Source: CAVRRZ01 sp963723745
Lineage (GTDB): Bacteria; Actinomycetota; Actinomycetes; Mycobacteriales; Geodermatophilaceae
DNA: 64,000 nucleotides
Assembly (NCBI GenBank): GCA_963723745.1
Contig: CAVRRZ010000004.1
Coordinates: forward strand, 372,001-436,000
Direction of reading: 5' to 3'
Position numbers and translations under genes: made by a program. The notes below the pieces were generated by a model that worked only from the letters and a program-made list of their open reading frames with translations, was not told the origin of the DNA and ran no database searches. Of this stretch, positions 7,769-16,302 are shown one piece after another (positions within the stretch are counted from its first letter, which is position 1; every line of letters starts with the position of its first letter).

Positions 7769-8403
7769 GGACGGTGCTCCGCCGCGTCCGGGTGCTCCTC
7801 GAGAAAGCGGTGCGCTGCCCTCTCGTTGTGCCGGACCTGCCGCCCGACGAGGAGCGCGAGGACCGCGTAGGCCGCGGCACCTGCCACCCACCACCAGGAC
7901 GCCATCAGCAGCGCGATGCCCAGCATGAGCGGTGGGATGGCGGCCAGCATGACCAGGACGGGTCGTTGGAGCAGCATGGTCGCCGCGAGGTGACGCGTCA
8001 GCGGCAGCCGTTCGGCGATCGCGGGGGACTTGCCCTTGACCTCGTCGGCCAGGTCACGAACCTGCCGACTCGTCAGAGCCCTCAACGGGCCGATCCACCG
8101 GCCGCGCCAGGTGCGGAACAGGAGGACCAGCGCAGTGAACTGCAGGAGGACGGCCGCACTCATGACCACGAGCCCTGTCACCTCGAGCGCGGTGCTCGTG
8201 TCCTCGGACGACGAGCGTTCCGGCCGGTCGGGCAGGAGCAGCAGCGGGACGAGCACGGCCACGAGCAGCCCGACACCGGCAATGCCGAGAATCCCGACCC
8301 ACGATCGGCGGACTTTGGCGCGGAGCTCCGGCGTGGGGCCGTGCTCGAGGGAGGTCAGCGCCTCGGCCCACCGGGCCTCGTCGTCCGCCGTCCGCCTGGT
8401 CAT
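7765..8403 (-). CDS. Unknown membrane protein, first of three tandem paralogues
   Basis: The 212-residue protein starts at the ATG at 8401-8403 (MTRRTADDEARWAEALTSL). Helices lie near residues 38-60, 75-98, 150-170 and 172-190. Between the pairs is WIGPLRALTSRQVRDLADEV followed by KGKSPAIAERLPLTRHLA, and the tail reads HRFLEEHPD, both matching the two following genes. It is the promoter-proximal member of the coupled set. The 61 bases before the next upstream gene may hold the promoter. Function unknown. Confidence 0.8.
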   Translation of the reverse strand: MTRRTADDEARWAEALTSLEHGPTPELRAKVRRSWVGILGIAGVGLLVAVLVPLLLLPDRPERSSSEDTSTALEVTGLVVMSAAVLLQFTALVLLFRTWRGRWIGPLRALTSRQVRDLADEVKGKSPAIAERLPLTRHLAATMLLQRPVLVMLAAIPPLMLGIALLMASWWWVAGAAAYAVLALLVGRQVRHNERAAHRFLEEHPDAAEHRP

Positions 8404-8464
8404 CCGGCCACGCTGCCAGGAATGCCGTCCGGGTGCCGGGCAGGGGTCGCCCGACCGGGTGACA

Positions 8465-9502
8465 TCAGCGCTGGTCGGCGGGTACCCAGCCGATCGCGGG
8501 GGCGACGTGGCGGGCCACGTTCTCCAGCAGCGTGGCGTTGCAGTCGACACCGAGCATGTTCGGCACGGTGAGCAGCAGGGTGTCGGCCTCGCGGACGGCG
8601 GCGTCCTTGGCCAGCTCCTCGGCCAGCTGGTCGGGCTCGCCCACGTAGCTCTTGCCGAAGCGCGAGCGCACGCCCTCGAGCAGGCCGACCTGGTCCGCGC
8701 CGCCCCGCTCGCCGCCGAAGTACTGGGCGTCGAGGTCGGTGACGATGGGCATCACGCTGCGGCTCACCGAGACCCGTGGTTCGCGCTCCCAGCCGGCCTC
8801 GGCCCACGCCGTCCGGAAGCGCGTGATCTGCTCGGCCTGCAGCTCGTCGAACGGCACGCCGGTGTCCTCGACCAGCAGGGTCGAGCTCATCAGGTTCAGG
8901 CCCTGCTGCGCCGTCCACTCCGCCGTCGCGCGCGTGCCGGAGCCCCACCAGATCCGGTCGGACAGCCCGGGTGACTGCGGCTGCACGGCCAGGCCGGCGC
9001 CGGGCTGCCCGGTCATGGCCGGGTCGGCCTCAGCCATGGGGCCGCCCTGGATGGCGGCCATGAACACCCGCGTCTTCTGCCGGGCCAGGTCGGCGTCGCT
9101 CATGCCGTCGGACGGCACGTAGCCGAACGACTCCGAGCCACGCAGCGCCGTCTCGGGCGACCCGCGGCTGATGCCCAGCTGCAGCCGGCCGCCGCTGATC
9201 AGGTCGGCGGCCGCTGCCTCCTCGGCCATGTAGAGCGGGTTCTCGTAGCGCATGTCGATCACGCCGGTGCCGATCTCGATGCGCTCGGTGCGCGCCGCGA
9301 TCGCCGACAGCAGCGGGAACGGCGAGGCCAGCTGGCGGGCGAAGTGGTGCACCCGCACGAACGCGCCGTCCAGGCCCAGCTCCTCGGCCGCGACCGCGAG
9401 CTCGACGGTCTGCACCAGCGCATCCCGCGCGGTACGCACCTGCGAGCCCGGGAGGGGCTGCCAGTGGCCGAAGGACAGGAATCCGATCCGCTTCTCCGTC
9501 AC
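8465..9502 (-). CDS. LLM-class flavin-dependent oxidoreductase (luciferase-like)
   Basis: The 345-residue protein is a TIM-barrel flavin monooxygenase of the bacterial luciferase family. Visible family features are the N-terminal strand IGFLSFGHW, the DGAFVRVHHFARQLASPF segment, SAIAARTERIEIGTGVIDM, YMAEEAAAADLISGGRLQLG with GISRGSPE, and a late SYVGEPDQLAEEL. Such enzymes use FMNH2 or F420; the substrate is not apparent. The presence of fbiC at 22-24.7 kb shows that the host makes the F420 precursor, but nothing here fixes the cofactor. The ATG start at 9502 is well supported by the family N-terminus. Confidence 0.88.
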   Translation of the reverse strand: MTEKRIGFLSFGHWQPLPGSQVRTARDALVQTVELAVAAEELGLDGAFVRVHHFARQLASPFPLLSAIAARTERIEIGTGVIDMRYENPLYMAEEAAAADLISGGRLQLGISRGSPETALRGSESFGYVPSDGMSDADLARQKTRVFMAAIQGGPMAEADPAMTGQPGAGLAVQPQSPGLSDRIWWGSGTRATAEWTAQQGLNLMSSTLLVEDTGVPFDELQAEQITRFRTAWAEAGWEREPRVSVSRSVMPIVTDLDAQYFGGERGGADQVGLLEGVRSRFGKSYVGEPDQLAEELAKDAAVREADTLLLTVPNMLGVDCNATLLENVARHVAPAIGWVPADQR

Positions 9503-9539
9503 ACCGGTCAGCAGCGCACCCGACCGCCCGGCTGTTCCC

Positions 9540-11783
9540 TCAGCGGGTGCGCACCGTCGGGCTGCGGGGAGTGGGCCGCCCGAAGCCGTAGCGGGTCTTG
9601 GCCGTCACCGTGAACGTGTAGGAGGCCCTGTTGCGCAGACCAGTGATCAGCGTGCTGCGCTTGGCCCCGGACACCGTGACGGTCTTGATGCCCTTCGAGC
9701 CCTGATAGACCTTGATCACGTAGGCCGAGATGTACGCACCGCCGTTCTGGGTCGGTGCGGCCCAGTAGACGCGGGCGGCGTCGTCGGCCGCGGCCGGCTT
9801 CCCGACCCGCGGCGCCCCCGGCTTCCCGTGCGGCGTCACGGCGACGCTGCGGGCCGAGTGCCGGCTCGTTCCGACGGCGTTGACCGCTTGGACGAGAAAG
9901 GTGTGTGCGCGACCGTTGGTCAGCCCGCTGATGCGGACGTCGCGAGCGCTCGCCGGCACGGTGACCGTCTTGACGAGCCTCCAGCCCTGGTAGGCCTTGA
10001 CGACGTATCCCGTGACGGGCGATCCCTGGTTGTTCGCCGTCGACCAGCGGACTCGTGCCGCCTGCGAGCCCACCGACGGCTTGCCGATCTGCGGCGGCAG
10101 GGGCACCGTCCGAGTGGTGGCCGGCCGGGTCTCCATCGAGAACTGGCCCACGTCGTCGTCGGAGTTCACCGCGACGACCACCGCGACGAACGTGGCGCCG
10201 TTGGCCAGGCCGCCGACGGTCAACTCCGTCTCCGACACGACCGGCGTCCAGCCCTGCTCGACGAGCTCGCCGCCGAGGACGCGCCAGAAGAACGCCGCGT
10301 ACCCGTCGATGGGGAGGGCGCCGGTCCACTGCGGCTGGTCCCACGACAGGGTCACGGAGGACGCCCCGGGGGTGAGGACGACGTTGCGGGGAGCGCCCGG
10401 CAGGTATCCCCATGCCGGGTCGGCGGGGGTGTCGACGCCGGTCAGCAGCTCCCCGACGTCGATCAGCCCGTGGCCGGTGTTCGGGTCCTGCCCGGCCACC
10501 TCGATGTCGATCGCCGTCGACTCGATGTCGGACCGGATCGTCCCGACGTCCGCGGTGGGGTCCTTCTCCCGATACCGGGCAACGACGCCGGCGACGTGCG
10601 GGGCCGCCATCGAGGTCCCGCTGGAGTAGTCATGGCCCGACGGGGTCGTGGACAGCACCAGGTCACCCGGCGCGGCGACGCTGACCGATGCGCCGCTGTA
10701 GCTGTAGGGCGCCGACAGACCCAGCTCATCGGTCGCCGCCACGGAGATGACGCCCGCCCGCGATGCCGGCGCCTGCGGTGCGTTGCCGAGATGGCGGTTG
10801 TTGCCCGCAGCGGCTACCACGACGACGTCGTTGGCCAGCGCGTGCGCGATGGCGGCGTCGAATGCGGCGGTGTCCTCACTGACGATGCTCAGGTTGATCA
10901 CCGTCGCGCCGTTGTCGACGGCCCAGATGATGCCCGCGCTGATCCGCGACGCGAGGCCGCCGCCGTTCGCGTCCATCACGCGGACGGGCATGATCTGCGC
11001 CGCGCTCACCCCGGCCACGCCGGCACCGTCGTCCCCGACGGCCGAGACGATGCCCGCGACGTGCGTGCCGTGCCCGTGCGGGTCGCTGCACCCGTTGCCC
11101 ACCGAGCGGTGGCTGGTCACGCTGAAGTCGGCGCCGATGTCGCAGTTCACCCGGCCGCGCAGGTCCGGGTGCGACGCCCGCACACCGGTGTCGAGCACGG
11201 CGACGATCTGGTCGGATCCGTCGGCCGCGCTGCCGGGCAGCTGGTCGATGCCGAGCGCGTCGAGGTTCCACAGCTCGTCGCGGAGGTCGGGCCAGGCCGC
11301 GATGGTCGCCGGCTGGTCGACGAAGACGTCGACGACGCCCCCGATGACGGGCTGCCGCTCGAGCCGGTCCTCCACCTCGGCCGCCTCGTCGGGCCCGCCG
11401 TCGACCTCGACGACCTGCAGACCCTCGGGGGTCTCCACCACCGCTCCGAGCGTGCCGGTGGGCTCGGTGTCCTCGGGCAGCGGCGGGGCGGGCTCGCCCG
11501 CGAGCGGCGGTCGCTCGGCCGGCGCGGTCGCTGCCGGACCCGCGCCCAGCAGCACGGTGTCGTCGGACGACGGAGCAGGGTCCGGCTCCTCGGCCCGCAC
11601 CGGTGGCGCGACGGCCAGAGAGGCGACGACGGCGGCGGCCACAGCGAGGACGGCCGACCTCAGGACGACGGGGAACTCACGGGCGTGGGACAGCGGAACT
11701 CCTCGGACGATGCGACCACGGGCGTGCAGCGGCGTCCGAGTCGGTCGAACCACGTGCATCCGGTGGAGTCGGTCGGTTCGCAT
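9540..11783 (-). CDS. Secreted subtilisin-like serine protease with FN3 domains
   Basis: A 747-residue S8 peptidase. A basic N-terminus and hydrophobic stretch (LRSAVLAVAAAVVASLAVA) ending before AEEPDP form the signal peptide; its N-region is unusually long, so the true start may be downstream of the ATG at 11783. A prodomain-like region follows, then the catalytic domain with Asp in VAVLDTG, His in HGHGTHVAG and Ser in GTSMAAPHVAG. The C-terminal third contains three fibronectin III modules (ASSVTLSWDQP, AARVRWSTANNQGSPVTGY, AARVYWAAPTQNG). It should act outside the cell on proteins or peptides. The next gene upstream on the same strand is a paralogue 72 bases away. Confidence 0.92.
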   Translation of the reverse strand: MRTDRLHRMHVVRPTRTPLHARGRIVRGVPLSHAREFPVVLRSAVLAVAAAVVASLAVAPPVRAEEPDPAPSSDDTVLLGAGPAATAPAERPPLAGEPAPPLPEDTEPTGTLGAVVETPEGLQVVEVDGGPDEAAEVEDRLERQPVIGGVVDVFVDQPATIAAWPDLRDELWNLDALGIDQLPGSAADGSDQIVAVLDTGVRASHPDLRGRVNCDIGADFSVTSHRSVGNGCSDPHGHGTHVAGIVSAVGDDGAGVAGVSAAQIMPVRVMDANGGGLASRISAGIIWAVDNGATVINLSIVSEDTAAFDAAIAHALANDVVVVAAAGNNRHLGNAPQAPASRAGVISVAATDELGLSAPYSYSGASVSVAAPGDLVLSTTPSGHDYSSGTSMAAPHVAGVVARYREKDPTADVGTIRSDIESTAIDIEVAGQDPNTGHGLIDVGELLTGVDTPADPAWGYLPGAPRNVVLTPGASSVTLSWDQPQWTGALPIDGYAAFFWRVLGGELVEQGWTPVVSETELTVGGLANGATFVAVVVAVNSDDDVGQFSMETRPATTRTVPLPPQIGKPSVGSQAARVRWSTANNQGSPVTGYVVKAYQGWRLVKTVTVPASARDVRISGLTNGRAHTFLVQAVNAVGTSRHSARSVAVTPHGKPGAPRVGKPAAADDAARVYWAAPTQNGGAYISAYVIKVYQGSKGIKTVTVSGAKRSTLITGLRNRASYTFTVTAKTRYGFGRPTPRSPTVRTR

Positions 11784-11855
11784 CTTCCGTCGGGCCCGGC
11801 CACGCTCCGTACGTGACGCGCCGGGCCGCAGACGACGGATCCGTGACGAATCGTG

Positions 11856-13577
11856 TCAGCGCCTCGGCGTCACCGACCGGCTCTTCGCCGACGCCGGCCC
11901 TGTCCCCACGACGTTCTTGGCCGTGACGGTGAAGGTGTGGGCACGCCCGGCGAGCAGGCCTGAGACCGTCACCGAGGTCGCCCGGCCGGAGGCAGTCACC
12001 GACTTCACCAGCGTCGAGCCGCGGTAGACCTTGACCACGAACCCGCTGACGGCCGCACCACCGTTCGACGTCGGCGCGGCCCAGCGCACGACGGCGGCCT
12101 TGCGCAGCGCGCTCGGCGTGCCGATCCGGGCCGCCGAGGGCTTGGTCCTCGGGGTCACCGCGATGCTGCGAACGGAGTGCGGGCTCGTGCCGGCGGCGTT
12201 TCTCGCCTGCACCAGGAAGGTGTGCGCCCGGCCGTTCATGAGGCCGCTCACCACGGCCTCGCGCGCCGTCGCCGGGACGGTGATCGTCTTGACCAACGTC
12301 CAGCCGCGGTAGGCCTTGACCACGTACGAGGTCACCGGCGAACCGCCGTCGGAGGCAGGGGCGACCCAGCGCACGCGAGCGGCGCCCGGGCCGGCGTTCG
12401 GCTTGCCGAGGCCCGGCGCGTGGGGCGCAACGGGCGCCACCTCCACCCCGGCAAGCAACTGCTGGACGTCGAGCAGACCGTGGCCGGTGTTGTTGTCCTT
12501 GCCCGGCGTCTCCAGGTCGATGGCCGTCGAGGCGACCAGCGAGCGAATCTGCGCCTCCGTCGCCGAGGGGTACTTCGCGCGGTACCGGACCAGCACGCCG
12601 GCCACGTTCGGCGCGGCCATCGAGGTACCGGTCATGGAGTAGTAGGCGGACGCGCTGCCGGCGCCGGTGGACGCGATGTCCCTGCCGGGCGCGGCGATGA
12701 AGTTGGTGGGCCCGCTGTAGCTGAACGGCGCAGAGGTCAAGTCCCGCTCGAGCGCGGCGACCGAGATCGCACCCGGTGACGCGGCCGGATAGTTGACCGC
12801 GCCCCCGCGGTTGTTGCCGGCAGCGGCCACGACGACCACGTCGGCCTTGGTCGCGTACGCCACCGCAGTGTCGTACGCCTCGTTATAGCCGCCGCCGAGG
12901 CTGAGGTTGATGACGTCGGCGCCGTTGTCGACGGCGTGCACGATGCCTGCGGCGACACCGGACGAGGTGCCCTCCCCGTTGGCATCGAGCACCCGGACGG
13001 GGATGATGTCGGCGGCGCTGAGCCCCTGGATGCCCAGGCCGTTCCCGGTGACGGCCGAGATCTGCCCGGCGACGTGCGTCCCGTGCCCGTTGGGGTCCAC
13101 GCACCCCTGCGCCCCGCCGTAGGTCGCGGCGTCCAGCGCGAAGTCGGCGCCGAGGTCGCAGCGAACCCGGCCGGCGAGGTCCTCGTGCCCCGCGTACACG
13201 CCCGAGTCGACGACGGCGACGAGCAGCCCGGCGCCGTCGGGGGTGTTCGCGGGCAGCTCGTCGTAGCCGAAGGTGTCCAGCGTCCACTGGAGACCGCGGT
13301 GCGGCTCGCCCATCGCGTACGCGGGGGTATCCACGGAGACGTTGAGCACACCGGCCTCATCCCGTAGGTCCGCGGCGACGCGCGCGACCTCACCGGGGGC
13401 CGCCTCGCGGGAGACGACCTCGGCGCCGTCGTCGGTGACGACGACGGCGGACACCGTCATGGTCGCGCTCGGCTCCTCCGCCTGCGCCGGCGTGCCCACG
13501 GACGAGACCGCCACCGCGACGACGACCGCCGGGACGGCGGAGCGCAGGCGGAACGGCGACGGACGACTGCCGGACAT
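11856..13577 (-). CDS. Secreted subtilisin-like serine protease, paralogue
   Basis: The start is the ATG at 13575-13577, preceded by a strong AAGGAGGA ribosome site; a longer in-frame extension to 13616 is less likely. The 573-residue protein has a signal peptide (RSAVPAVVVAVAVSSVGTPAQA), a short prodomain, and the S8 domain with Asp in VAVVDSG, His in HGTHVAGQ and Ser in GTSMAAPNVAG. Two C-terminal fibronectin III domains are nearly the same as the last two of the neighbouring protease (AARVRWVAPASDGGSPVTSY; RAHTFLVQARNAAGTSPHSV), so the pair arose by tandem duplication. Both should be exported and self-processed. Confidence 0.92.
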   Translation of the reverse strand: MSGSRPSPFRLRSAVPAVVVAVAVSSVGTPAQAEEPSATMTVSAVVVTDDGAEVVSREAAPGEVARVAADLRDEAGVLNVSVDTPAYAMGEPHRGLQWTLDTFGYDELPANTPDGAGLLVAVVDSGVYAGHEDLAGRVRCDLGADFALDAATYGGAQGCVDPNGHGTHVAGQISAVTGNGLGIQGLSAADIIPVRVLDANGEGTSSGVAAGIVHAVDNGADVINLSLGGGYNEAYDTAVAYATKADVVVVAAAGNNRGGAVNYPAASPGAISVAALERDLTSAPFSYSGPTNFIAAPGRDIASTGAGSASAYYSMTGTSMAAPNVAGVLVRYRAKYPSATEAQIRSLVASTAIDLETPGKDNNTGHGLLDVQQLLAGVEVAPVAPHAPGLGKPNAGPGAARVRWVAPASDGGSPVTSYVVKAYRGWTLVKTITVPATAREAVVSGLMNGRAHTFLVQARNAAGTSPHSVRSIAVTPRTKPSAARIGTPSALRKAAVVRWAAPTSNGGAAVSGFVVKVYRGSTLVKSVTASGRATSVTVSGLLAGRAHTFTVTAKNVVGTGPASAKSRSVTPRR

Positions 13578-13746
13578 GGATGATCCTCCTTGGGCATGCG
13601 GAACCACCTCATGCATCGGCTCCGACCAGCGGCTTCCTGAGCCGCTTCACCCGTGCGGGGGGGTGATCCGCATGCACTGCCGGTGACTGTTCGTGATCGA
13701 ACGACCACGACTCTCCGTGTGCCGGTTGCGTCACTTGACGGCTTCG

Positions 13747-15732
13747 ATGCGTGACCCTGTGCAGGTGAGTGCTCCCGTCCCCGATCCGTCGTCCGGCCCC
13801 GGCGGCCCCCCGAGCGCCGCCGCCGGGCAGCGCCTCAGGGCGATCGACACCCTGCTGGCCGACCGCGGCCAGCTCTTCCAGGCGCTGTTCCTGTCCGCGC
13901 CGATCGCCAAGGCGCTGGTCGACCTCGACGGTCACCTGCTGGTCGCCAACCCGATGCTGTGCGCGCTGACCGGCCGCACCGTCGACGAGCTCGCCGGGCG
14001 GCACGTCGATCTGCTGGCGCACCCGGACGACGCACCCATCGGCGACATCGCGCCGTTCCAGCCCCCCGGCGAGCCCCGGCTGGACCCCTACCTCCTGCTC
14101 GACGGCGAGCGACGGCTGCGCCGCTCCGACGGCCGCGAGCTCTGGATCGTGCAGTCGCACGAGATCGTCCACCACTCCAACGGCTCGCCGATGTTCGTCG
14201 TCCTCTCGCTGGTCGACGTCACCGACCGGCGCCGGGCCGAGGAGGACCTCGTCCGCCGGGCCTTCACCGACCCGTTGACCGGGCTGCCCAACCGCCGTGC
14301 GCTCACCGACCGGCTGCGGCACGCGGTCGCGCTCTCCCGCCGGCGCGGCCTGCAGGTTGGGCTGGTGCACCTGAACATCGACCGGTTCAAGGCCGTCAAC
14401 GAGGCGCTGGGCCACGAGGCAGGCGACCTGCTGCTCAGCCAGGTCGCCGACCGGCTGCGCTGGAGCACCCGCGTCGAGGACACCGCGGTGCGCCTGGGGG
14501 CCGACGAGTTCCTCGTGGTCGCGGAGGACGTCGAGGACCTCGACGGCCTGCGCGCCCTCGCCCACCGGCTGCTCGGCGTCCTGGACGAGCCGTTCATGGT
14601 CAACGAGCGCGAGATCAACCTGTCCGCGAGCGTCGGCCTCACGCTGGGCTCGGACACCACGCCCGACGACCTGCTCCGCCAGGCGCAGAGCGCGCTGACC
14701 GTCGCGAAGGGCGAGGGCACGCGCGGGCGCATCGAGGTGTTCGAGGGTGTGCTCACCAGCAGCGAGATCGACGCGCTGCAGCTGGAGACCGACCTCAAGC
14801 ACGCCCTGGACAACGACGAACTGCGGCTGTTCTACCAGCCGATCGTGCACCTGGCCGACGAGGGACTGCTCGGCTACGAGGCGCTGATCCGCTGGCAGCA
14901 CCCCACCCGCGGGCTGCTCCCCCCGGGCGCCTTCCTCTCCGCCGCCGAGAACAACCGGCTGACCTCCAAGCTCGGCGCCTGGGTGCTCCGCCAGGCGTGC
15001 ACCGACGCGGCGACGTGGCCCGAGGACCTGCGCGTGCACGTCAACATCTCGGCGCGGCACCTGGCCGAAGAGGGTTTCAGCGACCTGGTGGCGGACGCGC
15101 TCGAGGAGTCCGGCCTGGACCCGGCCCGCCTCGAGCTGGAGATCACCGAGTCGACCGCGCTGTTCGCCGCGGAGGCGACGCTGCACTCGGTGGCCGTGGT
15201 CACCGACGCCGGGGTCACGCTGGCGCTGGACGACTTCGGCACCGGCTACTCCGCCATCACCGCGCTGCACCGCCTGCCGATCCACACGGTCAAGATCGAC
15301 CGCTCGTTCGTCGCCGACGTCGTCACCGAGCCCGCCACCGCCGCGCTGGTGCAGGGGCTGCTGCAGCTGGGCCGCGGCATGGGCCTGCAGGTGATCGCCG
15401 AGGGCATCGAGGACCTCGACCAGGCCAAGTGGCTGCTCCGGCACGGCTGCGCCATGGCCCAGGGCTTCGCGTTCGGGCGGCCGGCTCCGCTGCCCAGCGC
15501 CGCCGAGGCCCTGATCGACGAGATCACCGAGGCGCCGGGGCCGGCCGTCCCGGACGCCCCCGACGAGCAGGTGGCGCTCGCCGACGTCGACGAGCCGCCG
15601 ACGACCCGGCCCAGCCCGCGGATCTCGCTCGAGCCCGCCCACGACGACGACCTCGCGTCGATGCCGTGGGGCGCGGACCCGACGGAGTGGGCCGAGACCG
15701 GCGCCGATGACGCGGCGGACGACGGCCGCTGA
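13747..15732 (+). CDS. PAS-GGDEF-EAL protein, probable c-di-GMP phosphodiesterase
   Basis: The 661-residue protein has a PAS domain (about 45-165: SAPIAKALVDLDGHLLVANP), a GGDEF domain (about 180-340) and an EAL domain (about 355-600), then an acidic proline-rich tail. The GGDEF signature reads GADEF, so cyclase activity may be lost, though FTDPLTGLPNR and NEALGHEAGDLLL remain. The EAL domain keeps its metal and catalytic motifs: YEALIRWQHP, VNISARHL, LEITES, DDFGTGYS, VKIDRSF and AEGIED. It therefore probably degrades c-di-GMP, with the GGDEF part as a GTP-sensing module. An in-frame start at 13693 is possible; I prefer the ATG at 13747. It reads divergently from the protease gene. Confidence 0.88.
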   Translation: MRDPVQVSAPVPDPSSGPGGPPSAAAGQRLRAIDTLLADRGQLFQALFLSAPIAKALVDLDGHLLVANPMLCALTGRTVDELAGRHVDLLAHPDDAPIGDIAPFQPPGEPRLDPYLLLDGERRLRRSDGRELWIVQSHEIVHHSNGSPMFVVLSLVDVTDRRRAEEDLVRRAFTDPLTGLPNRRALTDRLRHAVALSRRRGLQVGLVHLNIDRFKAVNEALGHEAGDLLLSQVADRLRWSTRVEDTAVRLGADEFLVVAEDVEDLDGLRALAHRLLGVLDEPFMVNEREINLSASVGLTLGSDTTPDDLLRQAQSALTVAKGEGTRGRIEVFEGVLTSSEIDALQLETDLKHALDNDELRLFYQPIVHLADEGLLGYEALIRWQHPTRGLLPPGAFLSAAENNRLTSKLGAWVLRQACTDAATWPEDLRVHVNISARHLAEEGFSDLVADALEESGLDPARLELEITESTALFAAEATLHSVAVVTDAGVTLALDDFGTGYSAITALHRLPIHTVKIDRSFVADVVTEPATAALVQGLLQLGRGMGLQVIAEGIEDLDQAKWLLRHGCAMAQGFAFGRPAPLPSAAEALIDEITEAPGPAVPDAPDEQVALADVDEPPTTRPSPRISLEPAHDDDLASMPWGADPTEWAETGADDAADDGR

Positions 15733-15758
15733 CACGTCCCCCGGCAGGGTGGGTGCAC

Positions 15759-15817
15759 GGCAATGGAAGCTTTACCTGCGTCGTGGGCGCCCCGACGGGG
15801 GTAAAGCTTCCTTTGCC
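15759..15817. repeat. Long intergenic palindrome, GGCAATGGAAGC family, copy 1
   Basis: Arms of 22 bases (15759-15780 and 15796-15817) pair with three mismatches. The outer arm starts GGCAATGGAAGC, exactly as in the perfect palindrome at 22001-22062, and both continue with a TACCT stretch. It lies between the convergent EAL and DUF1992 genes and overlaps the last codons of the longest DUF1992 frame. It is probably a bidirectional terminator or a dispersed element. Confidence 0.75.
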
Positions 15818-16302
15818 TCAGCGCGGGGCGTCCGCCACCGGCGCCACCGGCACCACCAGGGCCGGCGGGCAGTGAGCGGCGGGGGCGGGGGCGGTGGCGG
15901 CCGGTTCGCCCGCCATCGCGCCACGGTCTCCGCCACGTCCACCTGACCGACCGGCACCTGCGGCCCCTCGGCCGGACGCCGCCAGTACGCGTCGACCCGC
16001 GCGTTGAAGTCCTCCACCACGGCACGCACGGCGGTCTCCGACGGCAGGGCCGCGAGCCGACGCGGCAGGTCCTCCCGCTCCCGGCGCAGCGCCAGCCCCG
16101 GCGGCAGCATGCCCAACGGGTCGACGTTCTCGCGTCGGGCCCACTCCAGCGCCCACTCGTAGCTGGTCTGCTCGGTCCGCCGCGGCGGCAGCGGGCGGCC
16201 GGCTCCGGCGAGGCCGTCGAACGCGCCGGACTCCTGCGCGGTGCGGATCTGGGTGTCCACCCACGTCTCGAACGGGACGCCCGCCGGCTTGCGCTCCGTC
16301 AC
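15772..16302 (-). CDS. DUF1992 (DnaJ-homologue subfamily C28) domain protein
   Basis: Starting at the GTG at 16300-16302, the protein reads VTERKPAGVPFETWVDTQIR, then AQESGAFDGLAGAGRPLPP, the conserved DUF1992 opening with the G-x-F-x-x-L-x-G-x-G-K/R-P-L motif. A helical ALEWARRENVDPLGMLPPGL segment and LRREREDLPRRLAALPSE follow. Function is unknown. The end is doubtful: after a run of prolines (C-rich tract near 15,880) the frame gives a Trp/Arg-rich tail that runs into a long palindrome, whereas a one-base shift gives ALVVPVAPVADAPR and a TGA at 15818-15820, right beside the palindrome. I suspect an indel in the tract. The start overlaps the upstream oxidoreductase stop by 4 bp. Confidence 0.75.
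   Translation of the reverse strand: MTERKPAGVPFETWVDTQIRTAQESGAFDGLAGAGRPLPPRRTEQTSYEWALEWARRENVDPLGMLPPGLALRREREDLPRRLAALPSETAVRAVVEDFNARVDAYWRRPAEGPQVPVGQVDVAETVARWRANRPPPPPPPPLTARRPWWCRWRRWRTPRAEAKEALPPSGRPRRR

Noticed and set aside
13578..13746. c-di-AMP (ydaO-type) riboswitch before the second protease
   Set aside because: There is a GGGTGAA-like stretch and a GCGGCT hairpin but not the rest of the ydaO consensus; too weak to report.
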